DNA from: Utricularia gibba
Lineage: Eukaryota; Streptophyta; Magnoliopsida; Lamiales; Lentibulariaceae
Length of the DNA: 64,000 bases
Direction of reading: 5' to 3'
Assembly: GCA_002189035.1 (NCBI GenBank)
Contig: NEEC01000013.1
Location: 1,922,001 to 1,986,000 of the forward strand
Below, piece by piece: positions 34,885-48,600 of this stretch. Within the stretch, counting starts at the first letter, position 1. Each line of letters begins with the position of its first letter. Below the pieces are notes generated by a model, which saw only the letters and a program-made list of their open reading frames with translations, ran no database searches and had not been told where the DNA came from. The position numbers and the translations under genes are program-made.

Positions 34885-37800
34885 TCACGAAATGCCCTGA
34901 AGGGCAAGATTCAGTTCATTGGCAGACTTTGCCACAGAACCGCCCCGTCTGTAAAAAAAGCAATAGCAGGCAGTTGTTCATGCTATGTGCCCGGAGGAAG
35001 GTGACCTACTTGCTACTACCCTTGGTAAAAGGACGTACCTTGAAAGGATGGGGAGGAAGTTCTTCACTTTTTCGAGTTCCATGTGGCAAAGACTGTATCG
35101 TTCCAGCCTTGTGGTGGAAAAAAATTATAGAACCTCCAGTCAGATTGTTCAAAAATGTAGCAGGAGTGCTAAAGAAAGAAGTAAGCTGTTTTTTTTATGA
35201 CAGGAAACCACACCTTTGCTCTGCCTCAATGTCAACGCCAACGGATGGTGGTGCGGATAATGAGGAGTATATCATAGAGCCAAAGACCCTCACAAGCTTC
35301 AGAAGCAGAGAAAGTGCAATATCTTGATGCCTAAAATAAATTCCAGTTAAGAAGGTATAGTTGTGGTTGTTACAGCCATCGAAAGAACACGAAACATTAA
35401 AAAGAAGCATGATTGTCAACAATGGGTTCATATACCTATCCGTATCACTTCCAATGAGTTGTGTCAACAATGGCATGAGAGATGCACAAATATCGAGTGT
35501 AACAGCATCAATCCTATCATCCAAAACGGTTATCACATCAGCGAGCACCTGAAAGATTGGTAAAACTGAACAGAGTTAGCAAGCCTCTTCTGCCTCATAA
35601 GAATTTAAAGAAACGAGCTCACATTGCAATCACCCATTTTGCTAATGGTGGTGAGTGCACTCTTGATATCATGCCTCCGCCAGTAATCAAGAGCGATCTG
35701 CAGGTGAGCAGGGGTCATATTGTTTGTAATATATAGTAATCAGAATATCCCATAGAGTTTAAGCTCAACAGATACAGAGAAATGAACCATTTAAGACATG
35801 CATGCTGCCAACTAGAAAACTCAATCACAGTAGTATACATAGTCGTAGCATTATTTAGCCTGCATAACTAATCAAAAACTTAGAAATTAAAAATTCTTGA
35901 AATATTGGATCAGCAGGTTTTGCTCTCGGAGAAGATTATGGATTAACTGGAACATGTGAAGCAGAGAATAATAATGAATCTTCACTTGAACATGTTGAAC
36001 GAATTCAGGGAAATGATCACATTAGAACAGCGTTATATACCTGCAGTTTGCCTAAACGCGATTTTAATGAACCAACAAATTGATCATGCCGTTCCATCAG
36101 GTCAGCAATAATGTCCTCATCACAAGCAGAGGTGGACTCGCTCTCGCCAGGAAAAGGGAGATTCCTTTCCTAGATGCAATGTAAACGGGAGTCAGAGTAA
36201 GCTCGAACAGCTGATCTACATGTATGGCGCATGACAACAACTTGAGTATCGGCTGCACAGCCAACGTTATACTACAGGAACTAAAATGGATGACAAACAA
36301 GAGAACGTTCTACAAAATCAATTAGCAGGAGGTGCTTACAGTTACTGATTCCCTAGGGGCAATACTTGAAGAAAAACCTGCATGATAATTGCTTCTGTTC
36401 TTTCGATTCCAATGAGATGGAAGCTGTTTAGCTAGCCTGTTGGGCATACTTCCATTCTGATTTTCTACAGAAGGCGTGTCCAGAGTCTGATTACTCTGGG
36501 AAATTCATCTGGAGTGGGGAAAAAAAAAGAAGAAAAACTCATTTTTAAAACCTCATGTTCAAACACAGAATGCTGCAGACTGTAAGAATAATTTACGGAA
36601 TCAGAAAACTGAATATGAGCTTCAACACAAAGTTAGAGCTTCTAGAAAAGAAAAATGGAATTCCAACCAAATCCAACACTCATGTTCTGGTTTTATCAAT
36701 ATATCCATGGTAGTATGTTATGAGCAACTTACTTTTCAGGATGTCAGATAACAGTATTAAAAAAATACACTTGGAAGAGTATCAATCTGTTTCCTCCTCT
36801 CAAAAACCATTATTTCAGAGCATGCACTCTTTCCATGAAGGTTTAACAAATCTTGGAGGCAAGACCATTAAGTGAACACGAGATCGAAAAAATAACCATA
36901 TTCAAGAATCACATACATCTTTCTGGCTGATATCTCCTCAGGGAATCAGACCCATTTACTTCAGATTTTCTTGAAAACATGAGGCTATCATCCTTGGGTT
37001 TCGTCTCAGGAGCAGAAAGTACACTCTTAACCGTCCTATCAGACAGACTGAAGTTCATGACCTTAGAGAGCTCATCACCAGGAAGATTAGAGGCATTTGA
37101 CCTATCCAATTCAGGATTAATACTGGTATTTTTGCAAACATCATCTGATTTAGACTGAAAAGGTAGCATTGCAGTCTTCAACGGGACCTCTTTCTTCTGA
37201 TCAACTACTGGTTCAATCATTGGACTATTTCGTGGAACAATGACTGGAATAACTTCACATCTGTTTACTGTGGGAGCTCCCCCAGAACTAATTACCTTCC
37301 CAACTGGTCTCTTGAAGTGTGCAGCGCTACCTAAACTTGACACATTGGGCTCAGTCGTTTTTGCAATGACGTTGAAATTGGATCTTTGAGGACTTGGAGT
37401 GCTTGCAGTAGCTTCAGTCAACATAAAAAAAAAAAAAATGTAAGCAGCCTTAAGGTTAAGCTGTAAAAGGATATAAGACAACTGATACTGCAAGAAACGG
37501 AACATGAAAATTCTCACTCACATGACAGAGATTTAGAAACCTTATTCGGATCTGGATTCTGGACGGATAGCCTTGCAAAAGATCTTGTTTCCTTCAGAGA
37601 ATCAGAATTATTTGATACAGACAATTTGGCAGGATTCACCTTCATGTTTTGTTCAGTTAATACAGATGAACTTGATTTTGATTCAGAATCACCATTAAGT
37701 CGAACGGTACTGCCCATTGCATAAGGTTCAATACGCTACCAAAAAATAAAAGCAAGTTCATGAGCAACAATGCCTTTGAAACACTGCAATTTCTCTATCT

Positions 37801-39978
37801 GAAAAAATTTAAAAAAAAACACTACAACTATCCATACCGAAATATCAACAACCCAAACTCCAACACAGCTTTGATTATAAGAACATCCTAGAAGCTTCCC
37901 TTCATGAACGGTCATATCTGATAATCTTGACCACCCCACATCCACTGTATCATGACTCCTGATTGGTTCCCATGAGAAAACCTGAAAGCAAAAATTGAGG
38001 TCAAGCAGTGTTACCTGAAAGACAAAACCAAAAAAAAAAAAAAGAAAGACATTGTATTAGTAACGTACATACTTTCAAATTCTCATGCAGACCACAGAGT
38101 AGGGTTCTCCCATCAGGGTTAAAGGTCATACAACGAACTCCTGTGGACTGATTTTGAGATAACGAGAAATTATTATAAAGATATGAATCCCAGGTTCAAC
38201 AACAAGAGAACCGTAAGTGAAAACAAGTAACCTCGGGCCCAGCAGAACCAATTAGTTCAAAAGTTTCAAGATCCCAGAATTTTACAGTTCGGTCAGATGA
38301 GCCTAACAAGGAATAGATGAGAAGCCATTGAACTGAGGGAATCACTAGAGACGATTATAATCAACGTAAGCACATCATGAAATTCCACCTGTTGCCAGCA
38401 AGAATTCATGAGGATGAAAATCAATGCACTGTATTTGGCCTTCATGACATTTGAAATCATGCAAAAGCTTGCCTGCAGTTAAATCCCATAGCTGTATTTT
38501 CAGGGATAGAAATAGAGTTAGAGACAACTGAATGTATATAGCCTTTTAAAAAATTAAATTACACATGCAAATTTTAAATTTGTAAATCTGACTGAAAACA
38601 TCGGCATGAGTTTGAAATTGCCAAAATAAGAGAGAATTCTAAGAATTACAGTGATTCGTGATTCATGTTGGTTTTCTTGAAACTTAGGATGAGAAAATGT
38701 CATAACACCAGTTCTGAATCAAAAGTGATTTAAAAAAAAGGAATACCAGACCTTTACAGTGTTATCCTCTCCACCGGACACTACCCACCTCCCATCAGGA
38801 GTAAATCTGATTGAATTAACACCCCGAGTATGCCCTTTGTAAGTGTGTATACATCCCTTCCGCCGAATGTCCCATATTTTGAGGTTGGTGTCCAGAGAAC
38901 CAGAAGCAAAAAACTCCCCAAAAGGGTGAAAGTCCAAAGATATGCAGTTGGAACGATGGCCAGTGAGTGTGCGAATGACTGTAGAAGGGAAAAAATATAT
39001 GAAAAAGGGTGCAGTAGCTCCTCATGTATTCATAAATATGCAATGAAAAAATATTACCTTTAGCCTCCTCCAAATCCCATAGCTTAATAGTACCACTTGC
39101 AGCTCCTGCAGCTACCAAGACCTCTGAAGAATCAAAGCTTACTGAATCGATCCCACTTGAGTGGCCGGACAAACTCTATGAGTTGAACATGAGTGGACCA
39201 CACATCAGCTTTAATTCGAGGTTTATGCAAATGCTCACAAGTTGTTTGTCAAGAGGAAATGGAAGCATCGCACACATGTAGAATGAAATCTTTACAGCAA
39301 TGGAGCCTGGGGGCAAAGAGAATAACAAGAAAGTACCAATAACATACCAATATGGCATTAGGCTTGCCAATAGCCCAGAGATTGACCTTGTGATCTTCTC
39401 CTCCTGTAACAAGAACCCTTGAAGATTTCCTTCCAATCTTCAAGCAGTTCACACTTAAAGAATGGGCCACAAATTCCTCTATAATGAAGGGTCGTTAAGG
39501 TGTGCAAGAATCGCAAACACCATGTCAAGAACATATAATGCGAAATAATCGAGTTACGGCACTAATTTCTCTGTTATTAAACAGAGCTCATCCTCATGCG
39601 CGCATCATGCAGTAAAATTTTCGGCTTGGTGTGCGGAATGCGAAAAGAGATTTAAATCACAGAAGCATCCAGCAAATGCCACAGAAAATAAAAGATCAAA
39701 TTTTCGTTATCTTCCACACTCATCCATATGCTCAACATCTTTGGCACCTGAAAGCGTATACAGTTAAAAGAAACAAGATTCGGGATATAATTCTACATGC
39801 TTACCATGCCAAAGAACACGTTTTCCAATCAAAGAGAAATCAGATAAACATCAGACAGGCGGCTCTCTATTCACCTCCAAAACGAGATTCCAAATTCTTG
39901 AGTTCATAGGACGATAAGGAAAGAATGCATTTATGAAAGGATACGGAGCTTATATGCACGTTTAGTGGGGGCCGTCAT
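34885..39978 (-). CDS. Katanin p80 WD40 regulatory subunit (KTN80/KATNB1-like)
   Basis: Exons on the minus strand: 39978-39945, 39478-39348, 39175-39058, 38978-38752, 38491-38389, 38302-38232, 38147-38073, 37981-37838, 37735-37522, 37411-36913, 36493-36340, 36169-36041, 35697-35623, 35548-35436, 35330-35214, 35107-35039 and 34948-34885 (2,337 nt, 778 aa). The N-terminal half is a WD40 propeller with near-identical family wording ([34 protein letters not shown]). The C-terminal half has a low-complexity Ser-rich linker, then the con80 domain ([36 protein letters not shown]). p80 recruits and activates the p60 AAA-ATPase that severs microtubules. The junction 36913/36493 was chosen only to keep phase and is the weakest. 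No disruption was seen. Confidence 0.93.
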
Positions 39979-41046
39979 TTCACCGCTCCCAGATAAATTC
40001 CTGCCAAAAAACCAGCACAAACCGTAGCCCAGAAACAAAAATTAGAATAATCTCGCAGATCCCAAGAAATAGGCGCCAACCGCGTTCGCATTCCTTCAAG
40101 TACCTCGGACCGTCAATTGATCACGTCAAGTTTGAAGAAATGCCTGAAAAACTCCCCATTGTCATTTACGTGCTCCTGGGTTCACGAATCAGAATCAGCA
40201 GAGCCCAACACCATGCGAGCTGTCCGGGAAATTTGGTTCCTTTCAAGAAAATAACCAGCGTCGGCAAGAAAAGCACAGAACAGAGAAGAGGCGAGATGTC
40301 GCTTTCCAGATCCAAGCTTCACACTTCGTTGGATTGCAACTTCGCAACTTCGAAAATTGACAGGCGTTGCAGTCAAAGTTTGATATACATTTTTTTCTGC
40401 AGCCACAAGGATGCAAACCCAAGATTCTGTTAAATAGGAATTTTTGAGGTTTGGGGTCAATTTCTGTTTGAACTTTTGAGTTCGATGGATTTCTGCATTC
40501 ATTATTTTGTCGCAGGGCCCAACAGTTTGTGATTTCTCATTTTAACCCCTCATTTCTTCGAAATCTCCCATCAGTTCCAATTTCCTAAAGATTAGGGCGA
40601 ATTTTTGTCTTTTCCAAATTGGTGTGATGGTTTCCAAGACTCCGCCGCCGGAGGTCCGCCGGCCAACGGGAAGCCAGGGGAATGAACGGTGCGCTAGGCG
40701 GGAAGGGTCGATTCTGATTTGCCATTCCATCGACATTACTAATTCCCGTTCCACCGGTGAGTAAAAATGTGGATCCAAGTTCTCAACAAGATGACAGGGC
40801 GGCACAAGAAGGCAAGCTACTATTACATGGATACTGCTAATCTAGATGCCAACCAGCCGTCCGTAGAAAATGAAAACTGATAGAGGGGCATGCTATTTTT
40901 ATTGATCTGCTTCAGCAGTGAGCTCATGCTGCAAAAATGGCTACGCCATTCTCTTTCTGAAGAGATGGATTGAAGCCCTGCCTGGCGATGCAGCTTTCAA
41001 GGAGGAGGCTGGCGAGTCACCATCCGTGGCTCATGCTTAGGCGACG
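39979..41046. other. Upstream region of katanin p80 gene
   Basis: The stretch includes the katanin leader and promoter and the 3' flank of the DUF3755 gene. A moderately GC-rich part at 40,540-40,810 is open on the minus strand for 87 codons, but it has no recognisable domain and no join to either neighbour. Confidence 0.5.
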
Positions 41047-42576
41047 TCACCATTTCCAGTGAGCGGAGTTGGAGAGCTGAAAAGCGATGGCCGATTATTA
41101 CTAGAGACCAGTAAGCTAACAAAAAGGATTAAGTTCTTGGACAAGTTGAAGGGCATGCACCTGCGACATGGGTGGGAAAATGCGACTGGCGAGTTCCTCA
41201 TTTAGGACGATAGGGAGAGGAGGCATTTGGCTCATGATTCCAGGTGCGGTTCTCATGCTGCATTTAGGAACTTGAGAATGTTTTGAAGAAGATGCAACTC
41301 CAAAGCTAGCAAGATGAAACTCACTTGTTCAATATTTTAGTTAAGTTGCTCTTCGTTTGAGAGAAGAGATCGATATTCTGCTGCAACTGCATAGAGAAAA
41401 CAGATTATAGGTGCAGTGCTGGAGGACTTTGGGTTCATTAGCAATGACTTCTGGACACTTAGTAATGTAAACTGTGCTGATCCGTAACTTGTAGCAAGGA
41501 GGATACTATACCTTGAGTGATGAAAGATTCACAAAAATTAGATGGAAAGCCCGGTTATTTTCTTCTAAAAGGTGCCTGGAGGCTCCAAAGATGGCTGCAA
41601 CAGCAGACAAAAGGGATCAAGAAATTAAGGAGACTCCCAACAAGGAATTCAACTTGCACAGTAGAATGGGAAACAGAGGATGAGTTCAACAGTGAAACAG
41701 ACCTTCAGAAAGCATGGAATGGCTCCGATCCTTGTCATTTGTAGTTAAAGAGAAGGCGTTCACTGAAGAAAAGCTGTCCTTGAATGATGACCCGGCGAAA
41801 TGTTCCTAAGAAACCAGTTGGTCCAATCCTCAGAATGCCATGCTTGAGTCTATAGTGTAATATCCTACTTATTCAAAAGAAAAATGATACCTTGGTGTCT
41901 GAAACTTTCTGCACGAAGTCTTGGTCCCCTGGTTTCCTCCTCTTTCTCTAACAAAAGAAATCGTGCCCATCAGGTGAAACGTGGATTCAACACACCAGAG
42001 GTATTAGAAAGGGAAATGGCCTTACCCCCATCCATTTACACCGAAGGGCAACATCCCGTACAGACTTGTTTCTCAGAGAAGCTGCAACCTTCACATAACG
42101 CATAATATTGGGTTCATTTGCATACCTGTGGGTGAAAAAAATCAACAAGTGAGAAACTACTTCTCAAGTTCAAAGGATGAGAAACCAGGAGTAAACGGCA
42201 ACGCGAGCCTTCAGATCTCTGGTTTTACATAATGGGAACTGAGTTGTCGGAAAAAGGAGGGACCTTTAGAACACAAGAAGCAGCAGCATTACATTTCACC
42301 GTGGAACCGAGTAACCCAGAAAAAGAAAAGCTCATTCCTGAAAACAACGAACAAGTATAAAAAAACTAACATCGAAAGTCCGCCCTCCAACTTGTACTGC
42401 TCATCAGCCGACCACTCAACGGCGAGCCCGGTGTCATGCTTCAACCCAGTCGAGTCAAGAAGAAGAAGGGATGGTGAGGAAGAAGAAGCGATCATTCCTA
42501 GTCCTCCCCCAACTGGGTTTCCGTAGTAACCGCCAACGGAGGTAAAATCACCCGGCGCTGCGGATTTGAACAGCAT
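41047..42576 (-). CDS. SANT/MYB-like DUF3755 family protein (At3g07565-like)
   Basis: Eight exons on the minus strand: 42576-42371, 42125-42026, 41947-41891, 41805-41703, 41594-41512, 41386-41325, 41257-41161 and 41076-41047 (738 nt, 245 aa). The conserved block GLKHDTGLAVEWSADEQYKL continues into GLSMYANEPNIMRYVKVAAS, then SVRDVALRCKWMGRKRRKP, a SANT-like helix-turn-helix with a basic tail. Later blocks GASRHLLEENNRAFH, LQQNIDLFSQTKSNLTKIL and PGIMSQMPPLPIVLNEELAS are also family-typical. The function is not firmly known; a nuclear, DNA- or chromatin-associated role is inferred from the SANT-like domain. The start is uncertain. An upstream ATG at about 42636 would join the frame if the G run at 42591-42595 were one base longer. 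Confidence 0.88.
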
Positions 42577-44827
42577 CTCCTGGTGCTGTTGGGGGAACCT
42601 GGAGGAAGGGGTCGCTCCCTAGCCATTTTTTCTCAAGGAGAAGGCAAAGGAATTCAGGTGAGCTTTTGGGGTCGCATTACTTGACTGCGGAGGAGGCAGC
42701 AGCAGGAGCAGGTAGATGCACAAATTGGGAGAAAGAATCCAAAAGCTAATTTCCGAAATTGGAACAGAATAATTGACAACTGATCTGTAGTTGTACTTGG
42801 ATGTCTCAACCAAAGAAAAAGGTATAGAATAGAGTAGAGTAGCTTATCCCCCATTAATGTACCCCTCCCCTACTTCTCCTTCTTCTTCTTCTTCAATACC
42901 CCATTTTTTCACACTTTTCCTTCACATCTAAAAACTGGGAATAATTCAAAACCATGGGAAGCCGAAGGAGTTTCTATGGTTCTGAAGAAATGGTGAAACA
43001 TAACCCGCACACAGTCCAGGCCCGGACCCACCCAACTGCATGAGCAACACTACAAGATTAGAAAGTGAAGAGACAGAAGATGCATTGACAACTTCACAGA
43101 GCATCGGCAGTTCTTCCCACAACTTTTTACATTGAACCTTTTTCAAAACTACTTTACAAAAAAATCATCTTCATTGCACACAACGGTCAAGAAGAAGCAT
43201 CTCTTCCATTCCATGGGGTTGCAGCAAAGTACACAGAGATGCTTCAAAGCATACTTGTCTGGATTGCATTTCCCCATCTCTCAGTATGATGATGGCATTC
43301 ATGCCTTGTGGTCCTCCATGAACAGAAGTTTGAGAGCCACTGGGGTACTCCAGAAACCGGGTTTCCGACCCGTTTCAATCACACGCCCATTCTTTTTACC
43401 ATGCTTTCACCGCAGTCATTTTGGTAGCGAAAGGTTATCGGACCAGATTACCACTTCTAGCCCATTAATTAAGGTCTGGTGTGTATTAATAATTTTTTAA
43501 AATTATTGAATTTTTTTCAACTTTTATTTTAATAATTACATAAAAAATTAGAAAAATTATAATATTTTTATAATAATTTAATATTATATTTTTTAAACCA
43601 AAATGCATACCATGGGGTTAAATTCATTCGGCGCGGAGCGCGTTCTACGAAGGAGACAGTTGCAGGGTGTGTAAACAGTAAAAGGTGAAAGCGACTGATG
43701 AGGAAAATATGTAATTTGTGTGTTATAATATAAAAATATAGAAAAAATATCCAATTGAATATGATTTTATTATTAAATATGATTGATTTTTATTTCAAAA
43801 AATGAAAATTTCAAAATTCTCAACAAAAAAAATGAAAGATGTACGGCCTCCATTCTATTGGATCGGCTATCAAAACTCATAACTGGTTTTGATGGTATGG
43901 AACGAAACGGAAATTGTTGGTGGTTGTTGTCGGTTTTCTTTGACAGGAAGTAATAAATGACTGAAAAGCTGGGATTTTTTTGTCCATTGCCTTTTACGTT
44001 TTTTATATTTAATTCCAATACTTAAAACTAAAAATATGTTAAAAACATTCCGTTGTTTTGTGAATTATCAATCAAGAGATTAAACACAATAAATTAAACC
44101 AAATGAAAAGTGGTATTGGTCACAACAAAATCAAACAGAAATCCGATAAACTAAATAATTGCGAGTCATCAAACAAAGATAATTCCTTGATTAACACGAT
44201 GGTTTCTATGTATGATAATGGGGATTTTCTATTATAGATTAAAACGAAAAATTATATTGAAATTGATTATTTTTTTAATTTTTTAACAAATCATTTCATT
44301 TTGTATAATATTATTCGTTTTAGATACTCAAATTTAACGATTCGATATTTTTCCAATCTTTGGCTTGTCTTCTCAAAAAATCATCCATCCTCACATTATT
44401 CTAAGCTAATTATGTTTAATTTTGAAATTACTATTAATTACTCTTTGTCGTGCTTGAAAAAATATTTAGTTTAATAGTTATATGATTATTTTATTCAATT
44501 TCATCATTTCCTTCCATCTATAACTAACGTGAATGAATTTGACTAGAATCATTACCACCTTTGGGCAAATCATCATAAATATACATATCAAAAGATTATC
44601 AGATTTCTAAATTATGGGATGATAAATATGCTTTTTTGTTGCTTTGCACGATAGGTGGTCTTCCTTTCATCTTAGCTATTTTTGATCACATGCGAACACA
44701 GTGATTAAAATGTTACACCAGGTGGTCTCAAGCACGTGTTTCATCTTGCTGGATGTTGCCTCCAGGAGCTCTTACCGACTTCACACATCTCACTTGCCTG
44801 GGCTTTATAGATCTCTGGAATCCAAAG

Positions 44828-44945
44828 TATTAGAATACATAATTACACAACGAAACATAAAAATAAAATAGTTAAATAGATCACAAATAATTGATTAAAT
44901 TTAATCTTTTCTATTATAATCTAAGTTTATTGTGTACTTGTATTT
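44828..44945 (+). mobile_element. Truncated TRIM-like LTR
   Basis: It begins TATTAGAATACATAATTACA and continues AAAATAAAATAGTTAAATAG, TAATTGATTAAATTTAATCT and TTATTGTGTACTTG, matching the LTR at 30,465 block by block apart from a small deletion where AAGAAATTATA should be. There is no 3' third and no second LTR, so it is a solo or truncated copy. Confidence 0.72.
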
Positions 44946-45306
44946 AAAGAATGAGGTGGTCCTATCCATGGCATCTTTAATTTCAAAACTAATAAACTAG
45001 TTCACAACTTGGGTTTGTTTTTTGTTGCAGGAGATGACCACCTTGGAGACGCCAAAGATTTCTAACAGCCTGCTTCATTCCGACATCTCCGACCAGATAT
45101 CATTCCTCGGTCTCCACTCAAACCGTCTCTTCGGATCCTTATCAGGCATATTATGCAATAACAAGACAAGAATCCATCGCAGAATCAAGTAGCATCCCAT
45201 CCCAGAGTTGGGTGCCAGCAAGAAATGAGATCCCAGTTCCATATAAAATCTGGGGAAAAAAACATCAGGGAACAAACATCTGGAACAATTCCTACCAACG
45301 AGCCTT

Positions 45307-45396
45307 TGGGCTAGGGCATTAGATGATCCCGACATTAATTGATTTGGGCGACCCGTTCTAATACCGGGTCAAATGGATCTCAACTCGGACGGCCCA
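45307..45396 (+). promoter_or_regulatory. Site II motifs upstream of the large PHD gene
   Basis: TGGGCT at 45307-45312 and GGCCCA at 45391-45396, 290-380 bp before the ATG at 45687. Their role is inferred from the motifs only. Confidence 0.35.
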
Positions 45397-45686
45397 ATAT
45401 CAGAAACTCGGTCATACCCAGGATATAATAATAATTCTGGTTTTTGTATGCTTTCCGATTTCCGAAGCCGGATCTCCTTCGTCTCCGTGTCTCCAGCCAC
45501 GCGCACTTCATCAACTCTGCCGCCGCTTCAATTGCCACTTCCGGGGGCGTGGTGCAGTGAGTATGTTTGGTATCTTTCTGGCTCGGTGGTTTACGTTTTC
45601 GATCGAGAGGATGTCGGTTGTAATTTGAGAGCTAGGTTTTTGTTGTTGTCACACACGTATTTGATTTTTGGTTTTAAGTCGAAACA

Positions 45687-48600
45687 ATGAAAAGCCGATC
45701 ACACCGACCTCCGATGTTGGAACCGCGCCACGACGACTGGGTCGATGGATCCTGGACCGTGGATTGTATTTGCGGGGTGAATTTCGATGACGGTGAGGAA
45801 ATGGTGGACTGTGATGAGTGCGGGGTCTGGGTGCACACTCGTTGTTCTCGCTATGTCAAGAGTGAGAAATCTTTTTCTTGTGACAAGTGCAAGAGCAAGA
45901 ACGGTGTCGGTGGTAATAGGAATGATAGTGAAGAAACGGAGGTAGCCGAGTTTCTTCTTGAGTTGCCTACCAAAACGATGCTGGACGCGCCTAATCCTGC
46001 CTCCATCGCTTCGCGTAAAACTTTTAAGCTTTGGACTGATATCCCCATGGAGAAAAGGGTTCATGTGCAAGGGGTCCCTGGGGGGAACCTGGGTTTTTTG
46101 AGCGGAGTAAAATGTCCTCTATTTTTGGTCCTCGATTGTGGAATTGTGCTGGCTATGTTCCTAAGCAGTTTACTTTTCAGTATACCGAGTTCCCATGTTT
46201 GGTTGAGGAAAAGTCTGAGGATGAGATGGACAAGGAAAGTGGTGAAGGAAATGGGGATCAAGTGAATGATGGTGCGGGGGCTCTCATTTCATTTTTAAGG
46301 GTTGCCAAAAGTCCCTTTCCCACTTCAAATGGAAACCCCGTGCTAAACTGCCCTTCTGATGTTCCTGTTTCTGGTCAACTACTATCGCCCACCCAGAACA
46401 AGAAGTCTGATGTTGAAAACCCTGAAATGCCCTGCACTGGGCAAAGCTTATGCGAGGAGGCCACCTCAGAGCCTGTTGTGCTAGACTCCACAAAGCGTGA
46501 GGTGAAACAAAATATTATGCTTAATGACCAACAAGTGAAGAAGTTGAGGACCGCGGAAAAAGATGGAGACTTTGACAATCAAGTCTCTAGAGATTCCGAA
46601 GCAGGTAAGGGTGAGTCATCTTTCTATTATTCCATTTTTTGATGGAATTTCTTGTTGTTTTTGGCCTGTTTTCTATTCAAAATGTAAATCTTCTGCGCTT
46701 GAAATGTGATTGTTCAGGGCACATAACTCACACCTCTCCTCGGATACCACTAGATTCAAGTGATGTGAAGCACTTTGATTCTTCTCAAGAAAGAGGCTCC
46801 AAAGCTTCCAACCACCATCCAGGAGAATGTGCTACTAACTTGGCTTTGAAGGGACATAATCTTAACCATGGTGACTCATCCATAGTCGAGAATAAGGAAG
46901 CTGAAAGAAGACCAGGAAGCTCCATCAAAACGTGCAGCGATGTAAAATCATCAACCAAATTTGCTGAAAGTCGGTATATGCCTCTGAAAGAAAAGGTTTT
47001 TTTCTCATCTCCTGATTATGCGTTAACACAATGCAACTTCTTTGAGCATATCTGTTCATATTTAAAAATCGTTCATGTACTTTTGACCTACGTCAAAATA
47101 GTGTATATCAAGCAAGTTTCTTAAAACAAGAGCAACTCTTCTATCTTCGATTCCTCAATTTTAGGACACTTGTTACTCCAGTTTTCCATATGAGGTGATT
47201 ATGTCATTTGACTTCAGAATAAATTAAAAACAGGTTCCCAATGTTTCTTCTCAAAGTACTGATGTTGTGGCTGGAAGTACTGGAAGATCGGGAACTGAGT
47301 TTCTAGCCAATAATCCAGTGGCAGAGTATTCGATTACTGGAGGTTCAGAGGCTGAAAAGGCTGAGGATGATCAGAAACTAGCGACTGATATGGCTAATGA
47401 GCGACCTATGAAGAAACAAAAACGTGAGTCAGTTGATGAATATAGTGAGATCAATTTGAAGAATGGAAAAGCCACCATTGAATATTCCGATGTTTTTGCT
47501 GAAGGAGTTAAGTTGCCAAAGACGTTGGCAATGGGTCCTGAATCCAATGATTCTCAGTTGCACTATGCAGGGGAGAACCAGAATCTAAATATTGATGATT
47601 GCAAAGCAGATAATCCTGATTACTCGTCTCCTGATTTGTATGATGCAAAGATAGAATCTAAAACTTCAGAAGTCGATCTGGGACCTAGAAAAAAGTCTTT
47701 AAACATTAGAAATTCTTCAGAGGTTCCAGATGGGATACTCAAGTTGAATGGAGATTCCCAGATGCACTTCGTCGGTGCTACTTCAGTGAAATCAAGTTCA
47801 AATTCTGGCGGTATGGCATATAGTTCCACAGGTGATCATGTGGCACTGGATTCGAGAAGTCTTTCCACTCATAATGGGCTGAAAGATTTATCTGAGCGCA
47901 TTGTTGGGAACATGAGAGGCCATGCTTCGGCTGATATGCTTGAGCAAAATCCAAAATGTGGGAGGCCGAAGAAAATTGCTAAAGAATCTTCTGGATCAGG
48001 TTTTGTATCAAAAATTCCAGATTCAACCAAAATTTCTCACACGTCCAATTCCAGGGGAACGTGCTCTGATTCAAAGGATTTCAGCTTCTCATCCTCTAAT
48101 GTACCTCACTTGCGAAGTGTTTCTTGCACTCGTTTTTCGGATAATGGTGTCAACCAGTCACCCGGTCTCCAGGATAAAGTATCAGCTGCATCTGTTCCAA
48201 GCAAAGGAGAGAAAGTTCGCCAGTCTATCTGTCAGACCTTGTCCAAAGGAAATATAGCTTCTGCGTCTGCATCATCAAATGTTCCTGCAGCACTAAGTGA
48301 TGAAGAGGTACAATGAAATAATTTCAAGTCCATGTTTTGCTTTAAGAACACATTTTACCTTTAGAAATTATGTGCTGGCAGCTTGCTTTGCTCTTACATC
48401 AAGAGCTTAATAGTTCCCCAAGAGTCCCCAGAGTCTCACGGATGCGTAATGCTGGCAGTTTACCTCAGATAACTAGTTCAAGTGGAGGAAAAGAGCAAAT
48501 TCTGGTACCCCCCTTGGGTTAACTCAAGCTTCTAGCAGTTTTTTTTTCTTCACCTAAATGATGAATCTTCTCATAATATTTTTTTTGTAATGTGATAAAT

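Larger units (their letters stand above)
42577..45686. other. AT-rich spacer upstream of two divergent genes
   Basis: It holds the upstream region of the DUF3755 gene (a CTTCTT-rich tract near 42,870-42,895 is probably promoter or leader), about 1.4 kb of very AT-rich DNA (43,490-44,900), an LTR fragment at 44,828-44,945 and the promoter of the large PHD gene. Short frames near 43,132-43,500 and 45,075-45,335 lack recognisable domains. Confidence 0.55.

Noticed and set aside
40542-40805. Minus-strand frame of 87 codons between katanin and DUF3755 genes
   Set aside because: No known domain and no in-frame join to either gene. It is best treated as leader or promoter sequence.
43715-43760. Possible further TRIM LTR start (TGTGTTATAATATAAAAATA)
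   Set aside because: The similarity stops after about 20 bases and no other LTR blocks follow.
45075-45335. Minus-strand frame of 86 codons before the large PHD gene
   Set aside because: No recognisable motif; it overlaps the promoter of a plus-strand gene.
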